Part shown: positions 15,470 to 23,607 of the stretch, piece after piece | Numbering within the stretch: position 1 is the first letter of the stretch | How the letters are laid out: every line of letters begins with the position of its first letter | Source: Bacteroidota bacterium | GTDB lineage: Bacteria; Bacteroidota; Bacteroidia; B-17B0; Aurantibacillaceae | Assembly: GCA_020403265.1 (NCBI GenBank) | Contig: JADBXZ010000011.1 | Span: forward strand, 1 to 64,000 | Direction of reading: 5' to 3' | Length of the DNA: 64,000 nucleotides | Position numbers and translations under genes: made by a program | Notes under the pieces: generated by a model | Told to the model about the DNA's origin: nothing | Seen by the model: the letters and a program-made list of their open reading frames with translations, nothing else | The model's database searches: none

Positions 15470-15604
15470 CGCTAACAGGCGTTTGGCAAAAGTGGCGGTT
15501 CAGTGGTTAATTGAACATCCTGCCTCGTATCAACTTTTATGCTGGGTTAACAGTTTAGTGCTTCGAAATCCGCTGCTTCGCCAAGCGCCGGAACGCTGGT
15601 GGCA
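15470..15604 (+). repeat. attC-like site, type I, with degenerate right box
   Basis: The left end is CGCTAAC. The arms GGCGTTTGGCAAAAGTGGCGG and CCGCTGCTTCGCCAAGCGCC pair with G-U-compatible differences, and the phrase GGTTCAGTGGTTAATTGAA is shared with the sites at 10372 and 11265. The right box reads GCTGGTG instead of GTTAGC, so the recombination point seems mutated. It is the last site seen. Confidence 0.75.
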
Positions 15605-15635
15605 AGTATAACAAACGACAGTAACAACATAAAAA

Positions 15636-16217
15636 ATGCAAGACATTCTATTCGGTTTTATATCAAAATACATTTCTCTTACAGAAGAAGAGAAAAATGT
15701 ACTACTTTCATTAGAGCTGTTTCACTCCGTAAAGAAAGGGACTGTTTTACTTACGGAAGGGCAAAAAACTCAAAATAGTTTTTTTGTTTTAAAAGGCTGT
15801 ATTCGTTCATACTATATCAAAGACGGAGAAGAAAAAACTACAGCTTTCTATACTGAAATGGAGGCTTTAACCCCTCCTTGTGTGATTAGCAGAACCCCCT
15901 CCGATTATTACATTAGCTGTAATGAAGATTGTATCCTTTTAATTTCGGATGCAGATATGTCTGAGGAAGTTAATAGCAGATTTCCAAAGTTTGAAATCAT
16001 GTGTATGAAATTTTCAGAAGAGTTGCTAGCCAAGGAGCGCATTGAATTTGATGAATTCAAAACTTCTTCGCCTGAACAACGCTACTTAAACTTATTACAG
16101 AAAAGACCAGACCTTATCCAACGCGTACCTCAGCACCAATTAGCAAGCTACCTGGGCATAAAACCACAATCCTTGAGCAGACTAAGAGCCAGGATTTTGG
16201 AAAAAAGTAAGACGTAA
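15636..16217 (+). CDS. Crp/Fnr-family cyclic-nucleotide-binding regulator
   Basis: A 193-residue protein. Residues about 25-110 form the cNMP-binding beta-roll (KKGTVLLTEGQKTQNSFFVLKGCIRSYY), and the C-terminal helix-turn-helix includes VPQHQLASYLGIKPQSLSRLRARI. This short Crp branch is abundant in Bacteroidota; the phosphate-binding cassette is not clearly conserved, so the ligand may not be cAMP. It starts 31 bases after the last attC-like site, the same spacing as cassette genes, but no further site follows, so it may be the terminal cassette or the first ordinary gene. It may control the three envelope genes downstream, which begin 83 bases later behind their own -7 element. Confidence 0.85.
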   Translation: MQDILFGFISKYISLTEEEKNVLLSLELFHSVKKGTVLLTEGQKTQNSFFVLKGCIRSYYIKDGEEKTTAFYTEMEALTPPCVISRTPSDYYISCNEDCILLISDADMSEEVNSRFPKFEIMCMKFSEELLAKERIEFDEFKTSSPEQRYLNLLQKRPDLIQRVPQHQLASYLGIKPQSLSRLRARILEKSKT

Positions 16218-16263
16218 AATCATTTCTTAACTTAAGTGAACGAGTTGTAGCCTCTTGCCAATC

Positions 16264-16271
16264 TACTTTTG
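16264..16271 (+). promoter_or_regulatory. -7 promoter element before 16301
   Basis: TACTTTTG is an exact TAnnTTTG match 29 bases before the start codon. A TTG lies at 16245-16247, a slightly short 16-base spacer. It probably drives the three-gene run 16301-17995. Confidence 0.45.
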
Positions 16272-16300
16272 CAGTATCAATTAACATTAAAAGAAAAATT

Positions 16301-16933
16301 ATGCAAAAGAAAATTTTATGGATTGGACTTGTCTTAGTTTTGATAAGCAATTTAAAAGTGCATGCACAATATGCCGAACAAGACAGCACTTACAAACGGT
16401 GGTTCGTTGGAACTTCATTATTTGTCATAATAGGTAATATAGCTGATGGGGGAAATCCACCCAACTTTGCTCAGCTAGATATAGGCTATCGACTTTCAGG
16501 TAAAGACATAATTAGATTTTCACCAAAAACTTGGAAATATGCTTGGCCAAATGGTATACATCCTTTTTTAAATGATGCATATGGAAAGCCAGAAGAAAAA
16601 TTTCCTGGGTATGTTCGTGAGATTGGGATAACAGCTTCTTACCAACGATTTTTTTGGAAAGGTTTGTATGCCCAATTGGATATAATGCCCACTTGGCAAA
16701 ATTTCGTGAATGACAATGGTAAGAAAATTGACGATGGTTTTCAGATCTTTAATTCATATCGTGTTGGTTATCACATCAAACTCTTTAAAGACAAATTTTT
16801 CTTTCAGCCGTCAATATGTATGACCCACCGTGCCTATCATACTGAATTACCCGATGGATTTAAACAGCTGGACGATAAGTGGTCTAAATTCATTTTTCCA
16901 GAGCCAGGACTTAATATTGGATTTAATTTTTAA
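16301..16933 (+). CDS. Exported protein of unknown function, beta-rich
   Basis: A 210-residue protein with a signal peptide at 1-23 (KVHAQ). The rest has alternating aromatic/polar strands (IGYRLSGKDIIRFSPKTWKY, YQRFFWKGLYAQLDIMPTW, YRVGYHIKLFKDKFFFQPSICM) and ends with GLNIGFNF, an aromatic terminal residue as in outer-membrane barrels, so a small barrel of about eight strands is likely. I recognise no named family. It starts the run with two inner-membrane proteins (3- and 15-base gaps). The group follows a Crp-like regulator. Confidence 0.7.
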   Translation: MQKKILWIGLVLVLISNLKVHAQYAEQDSTYKRWFVGTSLFVIIGNIADGGNPPNFAQLDIGYRLSGKDIIRFSPKTWKYAWPNGIHPFLNDAYGKPEEKFPGYVREIGITASYQRFFWKGLYAQLDIMPTWQNFVNDNGKKIDDGFQIFNSYRVGYHIKLFKDKFFFQPSICMTHRAYHTELPDGFKQLDDKWSKFIFPEPGLNIGFNF

Positions 16934-16936
16934 ATA

Positions 16937-17356
16937 ATGAATACACAAATGAAATTTGAAGACATCAAAGTTAATGTGAAACTAAAGCTTGCTTCATTAT
17001 GGGCGAGTTTTATGTTCTTATATATTTATGTAGATTATTTTCACCTCTATATGCCAGGAAGCTTAAAAGATATTTTGGCAGGGAAGGTTTTTGTATTTAA
17101 TATTTCATATGTTTTTTTAATGATAGCAATGTTTTTTGTTGCAATTCCAGTTCTGATGATTTTTCTCTCTGTTGCTTTACCAGCTAAAACAAATCGTTTA
17201 ACAAATATCATAGTGTCAATCATACTTATACCTTATATGCTGTTCAATTTGGTAGGAGAAGCTTGGTTGCATATGTATTTTGCGGCAGTCATAGAAGTTG
17301 TTCTTCTTTGTCTAATTATCCGTTACGCATGGAAGTGGTCTAGGATTGAACACTAA
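16937..17356 (+). CDS. DUF6326-like four-helix membrane protein
   Basis: A 139-residue integral membrane protein with four hydrophobic helices (near residues 15-35, 50-72, 87-107 and 108-130). The opening KFEDIKVNVKLKLASLWASFMFLYIYVDYFHLYMPG and the sequence SVALPAKTNRLTNIIVSII look like the DUF6326 family, which has no known function; the assignment is from memory of the pattern. It is cotranscribed with its neighbours (3-base gap before, 15 after). Confidence 0.72.
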   Translation: MNTQMKFEDIKVNVKLKLASLWASFMFLYIYVDYFHLYMPGSLKDILAGKVFVFNISYVFLMIAMFFVAIPVLMIFLSVALPAKTNRLTNIIVSIILIPYMLFNLVGEAWLHMYFAAVIEVVLLCLIIRYAWKWSRIEH

Positions 17357-17371
17357 ATTATTTATCAAAAT

Positions 17372-17995
17372 ATGAACATAAAGAAAATACATTCCTTTTC
17401 GGCTTTGGTTATTACAATATTTGTTTCAATACATTTATTGAATCACCTTTATAGCATTTTAGGTGCAGCTCAACACATTGAGCTAATGACAAATCTGAGA
17501 CTTATCTATCGAAATGTTTTTGTTGAAACGATTTTAATACTTTCTGTTTTTATTCAAATAATTTCAGGAATTAAACTTTTTATAGACAAAAGGAAAATAA
17601 CACTCACCCATTTTGACAAAATACAATTATGGTCAGGACTTTACTTAGCCGTTTTCTTTACGTTCCATTTGGCAGCCGTTTTTATTGGTCGAGATTTTTT
17701 AAACCTTGACACGAACTTTTATTTTGGTGTGGCTGGACTCAATTTATTTCCTTTTAATTTGTTTTTTATTCCATACTATGGGCTTGCCATTCTTTCGTTT
17801 TTCGGACATATTGCATCAATTCATTACAAAAAAATGAAGCATTCTATTTTTGGTTTATCACCCCGAAAACAATCTTTTGTAATCTTGACTTTTGGTTTTA
17901 TTTTGACAATAATACTTTTTTACGGTTTGACAAATCGTTTTCATGGTATTGTAATTCCGACAGAATACAATTTAAGCAAATGGAATAGTTTTTAA
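17372..17995 (+). CDS. Multi-pass membrane protein with conserved histidines
   Basis: A 207-residue membrane protein with five or six helices. Histidines sit within or beside the helices (SIHLLNHLYS near residue 20, FTFHLAAVF near 92, FFGHIASIHYKKMKH near 145), a pattern seen in b-type-cytochrome-like or DUF4405-like membrane proteins, so haem binding is possible. I cannot place it in a named family with confidence. It is the last gene of the run that starts at 16301; no terminator hairpin is clear after it. Confidence 0.68.
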   Translation: MNIKKIHSFSALVITIFVSIHLLNHLYSILGAAQHIELMTNLRLIYRNVFVETILILSVFIQIISGIKLFIDKRKITLTHFDKIQLWSGLYLAVFFTFHLAAVFIGRDFLNLDTNFYFGVAGLNLFPFNLFFIPYYGLAILSFFGHIASIHYKKMKHSIFGLSPRKQSFVILTFGFILTIILFYGLTNRFHGIVIPTEYNLSKWNSF

Positions 17996-18771
17996 AACAA
18001 CTTTATTGTTTAGGATGATGCTCCCAACAAATCATTAGAAAAACCAAAACACCAGCCACCAACACGCAGCCTTCGTTTGTTTATTACGTGTTACTTTTTT
18101 GTTTGTTTCATGCCAATTAACACACATCTTAAAATTTTAAGGTATAGCTGCAACTAGCATAAATTTAGTTGCATTTTGAATAACTCTAGTCTAACTTCTT
18201 CGCATACCTGTGAAATTAATTAAACAAACTAACATGAGTTAAGCCGAAGAGCTGAGTTGTAGTTTCATTCGTTTGGCATACGGTTTTTGTAAACATTCAT
18301 ACATTTTTTCGTAGAGCGCTTATCAACTGTCTCTTTGATTTTTTAACCCTGCCTTTTAGATTAACATGCTTCTCTGAGTGCACAAGTACCCTAAATCTTT
18401 TCGTTACTATACTAAATATTATCATTTCTCCTTTTTAAACTTTAATGGCTTTGCTACCAAATAGGTACTCGTATTGATTTGGCTCTTTGTTTTTGATGAA
18501 TCCTGCGTGTTCTGGTGTGTATAAACTATGGTTAGGAATGCAGCCTGTAATGTATTTCTAAATTCTTGTTTTTCGAGTTGATTATTTTGTTCATATGTAT
18601 TTTGATTCCAACACACTCCCGTTACATTGTAGTTAGATCATCAGAAAGATGCTAAATACTCTAATTGAAGTTTAGATTTCTACAAATTGGCCTGATGTGT
18701 TTGTGAATAGGAATTGCTACTAACTTACAATTAATTGTTTAGTTAAAATAATTTAAAACAGCTCAGCTTTT
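17996..18771. other. Long gene-poor stretch before the AraC gene
   Basis: About 775 bases without a supportable gene. A 64-residue minus-strand frame at 18422-18616 has ordinary composition but no recognisable domain and no clear promoter. No attC-like arms or strong hairpins were found. The stretch marks the change from the cassette-rich region to ordinary chromosome. Confidence 0.4.
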
Positions 18772-18801
18772 TTGTTTGTTTGTAATGTTAGGTTACCTTT
18801 G
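18772..18801 (+). promoter_or_regulatory. Complete Bacteroidota promoter of the AraC-family gene
   Basis: TTG at 18772-18774, a 19-base spacer, then TACCTTTG at 18794-18801: both elements and the spacing fit the Bacteroidota consensus. The ATG at 18808 follows 6 bases later, so the transcript is almost leaderless. This decides the start of the gene. Confidence 0.7.
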
Positions 18802-18807
18802 TTTAAC

Positions 18808-19689
18808 ATGCTTCTAAACGAAACTACTAAGACACAAATCAATCTACCTAAAAACAGTAGCTTAGTTAATTATTCTGTTTTGAAACAATTTTTTTGCGAT
18901 CAACCCTTCAGAAGTTTTTCCATTAAACATGTTATATCTGGCAAAGAGTATTACAAAGTAAACTCAAAAAATTATTGTGTTCAACAAAATGAATTTTTGA
19001 TTGTAAATAAGCATTCAGAGGGTTCGGTTGTAGTAGATAGCAAGGTAGATGTAAAAGGTTTGTGTATTGATGTTTCGCCGGAATTAATCAGTCTTGCTGT
19101 CTCAAGTGTTATCAATCCTCAAGATAACGTCCATCAATCAGAACTAAATACATATCTCAATTCTCCTGACTTTTTAGAATGCAAATATGATGCTTACAGC
19201 AATTCAACCGGTAGATTTTTAAACGATGCTGCCAAAATTTTTGAAGCAAACCCTAATCATAATTTTAGTTTTGAAAAAGAATTTTACTTTAGTCTGGCTG
19301 AAAAGATTGTAAATGACAATCTACAGAACTTTAAAAAATTTCAACGCATAAAAGCAGTAAAATCAACCACCAAAAAAGAACTGCTTAGAAAATTATTATT
19401 AGCACAAAACCTTATTAACTCCAACTTTCTTAACATAAATGATATTAACGAAGTAGCCTTATATTGTGGTATTTCAGAATACCATTTTTACAGACTTTTT
19501 AAACACGTTTTTCAAATCAGTCCATATCAACTTTTACTAAAGAACAAATTAAATTATGGGCGACAATTACTCGGACTAAAAACCCACTCTATTTCTCAGG
19601 TGGCAGATATGGCAGGCTTTGCAAATGTTGCAAGTTTTAGCAAGGCTTTCAAAAAAGAATTCCGTCTAAACCCATCAGCCAGATTTTAA
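18808..19689 (+). CDS. AraC-family transcriptional regulator
   Basis: A 293-residue regulator. Residues about 1-110 are the ligand-sensing half (ISGKEYYKVNSKNYCVQQNEFLIVN fits a cupin-like fold). The C-terminal 100 residues hold the paired helix-turn-helix of AraC proteins (DINEVALYCGISEYHFYRLFKHVFQISPYQLLL and ISQVADMAGFANVASFSKAFKKEF). A longer frame from a TTG at 18772 is unlikely because that TTG is the -33 promoter element. It lies 121 bases before the PDZ/hydrolase, outer-membrane and protease genes on the same strand and probably regulates them; that link is inferred from position. Confidence 0.88.
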   Translation: MLLNETTKTQINLPKNSSLVNYSVLKQFFCDQPFRSFSIKHVISGKEYYKVNSKNYCVQQNEFLIVNKHSEGSVVVDSKVDVKGLCIDVSPELISLAVSSVINPQDNVHQSELNTYLNSPDFLECKYDAYSNSTGRFLNDAAKIFEANPNHNFSFEKEFYFSLAEKIVNDNLQNFKKFQRIKAVKSTTKKELLRKLLLAQNLINSNFLNINDINEVALYCGISEYHFYRLFKHVFQISPYQLLLKNKLNYGRQLLGLKTHSISQVADMAGFANVASFSKAFKKEFRLNPSARF

Positions 19690-19760
19690 TTCTACTTTTA
19701 AGTAAAATACCTTGCAATAAATTTAGCAGGATTTGACAACAACCTTCTTATTTAACCTAA

Positions 19761-19768
19761 TACTTTTG
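19761..19768 (+). promoter_or_regulatory. -7 element before the PDZ/hydrolase gene
   Basis: TACTTTTG is an exact TAnnTTTG match 42 bases before the start. The nearest upstream TTG (19733-19735) is 25 bases away, longer than ideal, as might be expected for an activator-dependent promoter. Confidence 0.4.
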
Positions 19769-19810
19769 TTTTTGTGAGTTGAAGTATCACCTCTTAAAAG
19801 AAATAAAGCT

Positions 19811-21184
19811 ATGAAAAATCTAATCTATATTTTAGTTTTTATTATTCCGTGTTTAATTAATTCTCAAACTATTCAGAGAAAAGCAGGCTTAGGCGTTGCT
19901 TTATACAGCCAAAATTCCGACAGCTTATTTAAAAGATTAAACTTAAAACCAATTGATGGGGCTGTTGTTAGGACGGTTATTCCCGGCTCTAATGCGGATA
20001 TCTTGAAAATTTTACCTAATGATATCATTACAAATATAAACTATGTAGATATCAAAAGTGCCTCTGAATTAATACTATTCGCCCAAAAACTCAAACAAGG
20101 AGAAATTATTAACGTCGTGCTCAATAGAAAAAACAAACAAATCAAACTAAACGGAGAACTTGTTGGAAAACCATACGAAATTAGTAATGACGAAATAAAA
20201 GTAAGTTACGGCGAGTTTAAATTTGAAAACACCTTAATCAGAACAATAACCAAAACACCATTAAAACTTAAAAGTAAAGGCGTTGTCTATTTTATTCAAG
20301 GAATTTCATGCTACTCTGTTGACAACTTAAACTCACTAGATCCTACGAAACTGGCAATTGATGCCTTTGTTAAATTAGGCTATACTGTATTCACTGCTGA
20401 AAAATTAGGAATGGGTGATTCCTATTATCATTGCGCCTGTAATGAAATAGGTTTTAAAAAAGAACTTGAAGTTTTCACCGAGGGTTACAAACATTTGATA
20501 AATCAATTTCCTAACCAAAAAATAATTTTGTTTGGTCATTCATTAGGTGGCATAACAGCACCACTTATTGCACAAAAATTTAAAACCAATGCTGTTATTG
20601 TTTATGGAACTGGTTTAAAACCTTGGAGTGACTACTTGCTGGATGCTTACCTTGTGCAATCTCGCTATTACCAAGCAGACCTTGCAAACCTAAGAGATAC
20701 ACTTGAAAAGGTTAAATTTACACTATACAAATTGTTCTACGAAACAAAAACGAAAGATTTTGCAATTACAGACCCACTTGCTAAATTGGCTTCGCAAGCT
20801 ATTCTAAATTACAATCCTCAATCCGGCTATTTTGCAGCCGAAAGAACACTACAATTTCATCAAGAAATTAATGAACACAATCATGCCAAGGCTTGGAAAA
20901 ACACAAACACAAAAGTTCTGGCAATTTACGGTGAGTCGGATATCGCAGCCAATAATAAATATGACACTGAGGAAATTGCAAGGTACATTAATGAATTGAG
21001 GCCGGGTACAGCACAGTTTATGTTTGTTCCAAAAACCAATCATACTTTCCAGAAAATTGGTACGATGCAAGACTTTGTTAAATTGGAAAGTGAAGACCCT
21101 GCTAAATATCAACTTTTTGCATTAAGTCAATTCAATCATGATTTATTTAAAGACATTGATGTGTGGCTAAACAACAATTTATAA
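19811..21184 (+). CDS. Exported PDZ-alpha/beta-hydrolase fusion
   Basis: A 457-residue protein. Residues 1-19 form a signal peptide. Residues about 22-115 are a PDZ domain (GLGVALYSQNSD, VVRTVIPGSNADILKILPNDIITNINYVDI). Residues about 125-457 are an alpha/beta hydrolase with the nucleophile elbow FGHSLGGITAP (Ser244), an acid in YGESDIA and a histidine in TNHTF, so the triad looks complete. PDZ plus hydrolase suggests a periplasmic or surface esterase/peptidase that recognises a C-terminus or peptide. Its last 22 bases overlap the start of the outer-membrane gene, so the two are translationally coupled. An AraC regulator lies upstream. The substrate is unknown. Confidence 0.85.
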   Translation: MKNLIYILVFIIPCLINSQTIQRKAGLGVALYSQNSDSLFKRLNLKPIDGAVVRTVIPGSNADILKILPNDIITNINYVDIKSASELILFAQKLKQGEIINVVLNRKNKQIKLNGELVGKPYEISNDEIKVSYGEFKFENTLIRTITKTPLKLKSKGVVYFIQGISCYSVDNLNSLDPTKLAIDAFVKLGYTVFTAEKLGMGDSYYHCACNEIGFKKELEVFTEGYKHLINQFPNQKIILFGHSLGGITAPLIAQKFKTNAVIVYGTGLKPWSDYLLDAYLVQSRYYQADLANLRDTLEKVKFTLYKLFYETKTKDFAITDPLAKLASQAILNYNPQSGYFAAERTLQFHQEINEHNHAKAWKNTNTKVLAIYGESDIAANNKYDTEEIARYINELRPGTAQFMFVPKTNHTFQKIGTMQDFVKLESEDPAKYQLFALSQFNHDLFKDIDVWLNNNL

Positions 21185-23595
21185 TCAAATTATTTGTTTT
21201 TTTGTTTATGTGTAGGATGTTTGAAAGAGTAGGCGCTCAAACAACAAATTATATAGGGTGCGTTATTGACTCTAATAATATTCCACTAAAAGATCAAATG
21301 GTTCAGTTAATTTCAAAACAAACTTTGCTTAAAACTGAATTTACCGACAGCTTAGGCTTATTTAAAGCCAATATATTCGGCGCTATAGACAGTATTATAT
21401 TAATAATCCACTCTGAAACACATGGCAGTTCAATTTTTAAAAACATATTGCCCGACACTTTAATTACGTATCGTTTACAAAACAAAAACGAAGCATTAAA
21501 GGAAGTAAATGTTTATGCAAATCAACTTGTGTATACCCAAAAGAATGGAAAATTCATTTTAAATACTACATCACTAATTTCCAATAATCAAAATACACTT
21601 TACGAATTAATTATCAAATCACCCGGTATAACAATATCAAGCTCCGGAGAAATAAAACTGAGGGGTAAAGCGGGAGTAATGGTTTATTTTGATGGAAAAC
21701 CAAGCTATTTAACAGGTACAGATTTAGAAAATTATTTAAAATCTATCCCTGCTCAAAACGTTAAAGAAATTGAATTTATTTACAATCCCGGGGCCATTTA
21801 CGACGCAGCCGGTAACGGTGGAATCATTAATGTTATCAACAAAAGAAACTCCACAGCAGGATTAAATGGATTTGCCAGTTTTGCCTTTAATCAAGGCAGA
21901 TATTCTAAATCAAATTCAGCTTTCAATCTAAATTACACCTCAAATAAATTATCACTATCCACATCCATTAGTCATTTATTAAACATTCAATTTCAGGATT
22001 TGACTATAAACCGCAACTACACAGAAGCAGTTAGTACCTCAAACTACATATTTAATCAAAACACCTATTTAAAAGTAAAAAGTATACCCATTTCAGCAAG
22101 GCTGGGTGTTGATGTTTTTTTAACAAAAAAAAGTACCATAGGCATTAGTATAAAATCAATGTATACTCAATCTGAGAATCAAAAAAGCGGACAGGGTACC
22201 ATTCGCTTAAATGCTTGGGAACCAGATTACGTATACGCAGGAAGCAAAGAAAAAAATGCTCTATATACAAACAACTATAATGTTAATTACCGATTAAATA
22301 TAGATAGTATAGGAACAAAATGGGTCACTGATTTGGACTACATACAATATGGCTCAAAATTAAATCAAGATTTTACTAATGAAACAACTTCCAATCAAGG
22401 TAAAGTCTTATACAATGATACCCAACAAGGACTTATGAACTCTATGATTCAGGTTATTTCGCTAAAAACCAATTTAAACTTACCACTCAAACCCAAGGGC
22501 AATTTTGAATTAGGACTAAAATCAACCTTATCCAAAACTAAAAACAATGCGCTATATACTATAGTGCTTGACGATTCAACTTACATTAATAAACCTCTAA
22601 GTAATAATTATAATTACGAAGAATGGATTAATGCTGCATATGTGAATTACAATACATCATTCAAAAAACTGAACTTACAAACAGGGCTAAGAGCAGAACA
22701 CACATTTTACAACGCCAAACAATACAGCTACTTACTTATTAAAGACACCCTGTTTGGTAACAGTTATTTTAATTTGTTTCCAACCATTTTTATTGATTAT
22801 AAATTTGACAGTGCCGGTAAACATGTTTTAGCGCTCGATTATGGTAGAAGAATTACCAGGCCAACATACAGAGAGCTAACTCCTTTCGTAAGCCCGCTTG
22901 ATAGATTTACTTTTTATACCGGGAACCCATATTTAAGCCCATCGTTTATGCATAACATTAATCTGGCTTATAACCTTTTAAGCAAATACTTTTTTACTAT
23001 ATCATATAGTAAAACCAAAAACAAAACTAACGAAACTATTCAAATTATAAACGGAACATACTACAGCAGGCCAAACAATTTAGGCCAAGCACAAATTATA
23101 AGCCTAAGCGCACAAGGCGTACTTAGGCCATTTAATCGATTAAACAGTAACTATGTTGTTGAATTAGCAAACGGACAATATAAAAGCAAGCTCTACAATC
23201 AAGACTTAAATTCATCCGGTACTTATATATATTTTAATTTGATTAACTCCATATCTGTTTTCAATAATTGGAGAATTGAGATTAGTAGTGATTATTTAAG
23301 TGATGTAACAGAAGCGCAATTTGTTATTGGTGATTACGGAACACTTAATTTCGGCTTACAAAAGACCTTCTTAAAGAATAAACTAAATTGTAAAATTAGT
23401 GTGAACGATATATTGTATTCTTTCAGAACGAGGGGAACAATTAACAACCTGGACGCGGCAACAGCAAATTGGTATAGTGTACGTGACACTCGTGTTGTAG
23501 GCATTAATTTATCTTATCGATTTGGTTTGAACAACAAAATAAATAAAGTTTACCAATCCTCTTCAACAGAAAACGAATTAAAAAGAATCAAATAA
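21163..23595 (+). CDS. TonB-receptor-like outer-membrane beta-barrel (PF14905 type)
   Basis: An 810-residue outer-membrane protein. It starts with GTG at 21163 inside the previous gene; an ATG at 21208 is possible but would cut the signal sequence. After the signal (VGAQ) comes a carboxypeptidase-regulatory-like domain at about 28-105 (GCVIDSNNIPLKDQMVQLI), then a plug-like domain at about 125-225 (LYELIIKSPGITISSSGEIKLRG, VKEIEFIYNPGAIYDAAGNGGIINV). The large barrel shows GRRITRPTYRELTPFVSP, typical of the Outer membrane protein beta-barrel family. These proteins resemble TonB-dependent receptors, but a clear TonB box is not seen, so active import is not certain. It lies between the PDZ/hydrolase and the M43 protease (13 bases before it), suggesting a peptide-handling operon. 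Confidence 0.87.
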   Translation: MAKQQFIIKLFVFLFMCRMFERVGAQTTNYIGCVIDSNNIPLKDQMVQLISKQTLLKTEFTDSLGLFKANIFGAIDSIILIIHSETHGSSIFKNILPDTLITYRLQNKNEALKEVNVYANQLVYTQKNGKFILNTTSLISNNQNTLYELIIKSPGITISSSGEIKLRGKAGVMVYFDGKPSYLTGTDLENYLKSIPAQNVKEIEFIYNPGAIYDAAGNGGIINVINKRNSTAGLNGFASFAFNQGRYSKSNSAFNLNYTSNKLSLSTSISHLLNIQFQDLTINRNYTEAVSTSNYIFNQNTYLKVKSIPISARLGVDVFLTKKSTIGISIKSMYTQSENQKSGQGTIRLNAWEPDYVYAGSKEKNALYTNNYNVNYRLNIDSIGTKWVTDLDYIQYGSKLNQDFTNETTSNQGKVLYNDTQQGLMNSMIQVISLKTNLNLPLKPKGNFELGLKSTLSKTKNNALYTIVLDDSTYINKPLSNNYNYEEWINAAYVNYNTSFKKLNLQTGLRAEHTFYNAKQYSYLLIKDTLFGNSYFNLFPTIFIDYKFDSAGKHVLALDYGRRITRPTYRELTPFVSPLDRFTFYTGNPYLSPSFMHNINLAYNLLSKYFFTISYSKTKNKTNETIQIINGTYYSRPNNLGQAQIISLSAQGVLRPFNRLNSNYVVELANGQYKSKLYNQDLNSSGTYIYFNLINSISVFNNWRIEISSDYLSDVTEAQFVIGDYGTLNFGLQKTFLKNKLNCKISVNDILYSFRTRGTINNLDAATANWYSVRDTRVVGINLSYRFGLNNKINKVYQSSSTENELKRIK

Positions 23596-23607
23596 AAACA
23601 ATAACAT

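Larger units (their letters stand above)
1..15604. mobile_element. Integron-like cassette array (attC-like sites, no integrase in window)
   Basis: The segment alternates short unrelated genes with a recurring palindromic site of about 96-197 bp. Complete sites lie at 597-793, 7510-7686, 9136-9325, 10372-10504, 11265-11397, 12955-13050 and 15470-15604. A left-truncated copy is at 10560-10657 and a clipped end at 1-13. The left boundary is a YAAC-type box, the right boundary is GTTAGC/GTTAGG/GTTATG, and the arms between are complementary with many G-U-compatible differences. Stop codons fall 5-21 bases before the sites, and most start codons 30-50 bases after. These are the known properties of integron attC sites. 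No integron integrase or attI is visible, so within the window this is a CALIN-type array (attC cluster lacking an integrase). The 912-6951 operon runs against the array and may be a separate insertion. Confidence 0.72.

Noticed and set aside
1-15604. Classical CRISPR array or tandem repeat locus
   Set aside because: Repeats are long, imperfect, of different lengths and separated by complete genes, not by short unique spacers; no cas genes are visible.
18422-18616. Minus-strand 64-codon frame in the gap before the AraC gene
   Set aside because: No recognisable domain, no signal or membrane helix and no neighbouring operon. Composition is compatible with chance in AT-rich DNA.
18772-18774. 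TTG start for the AraC gene
   Set aside because: The TTG is the -33 element of a well-spaced promoter; the ATG at 18808 follows the -7 element.
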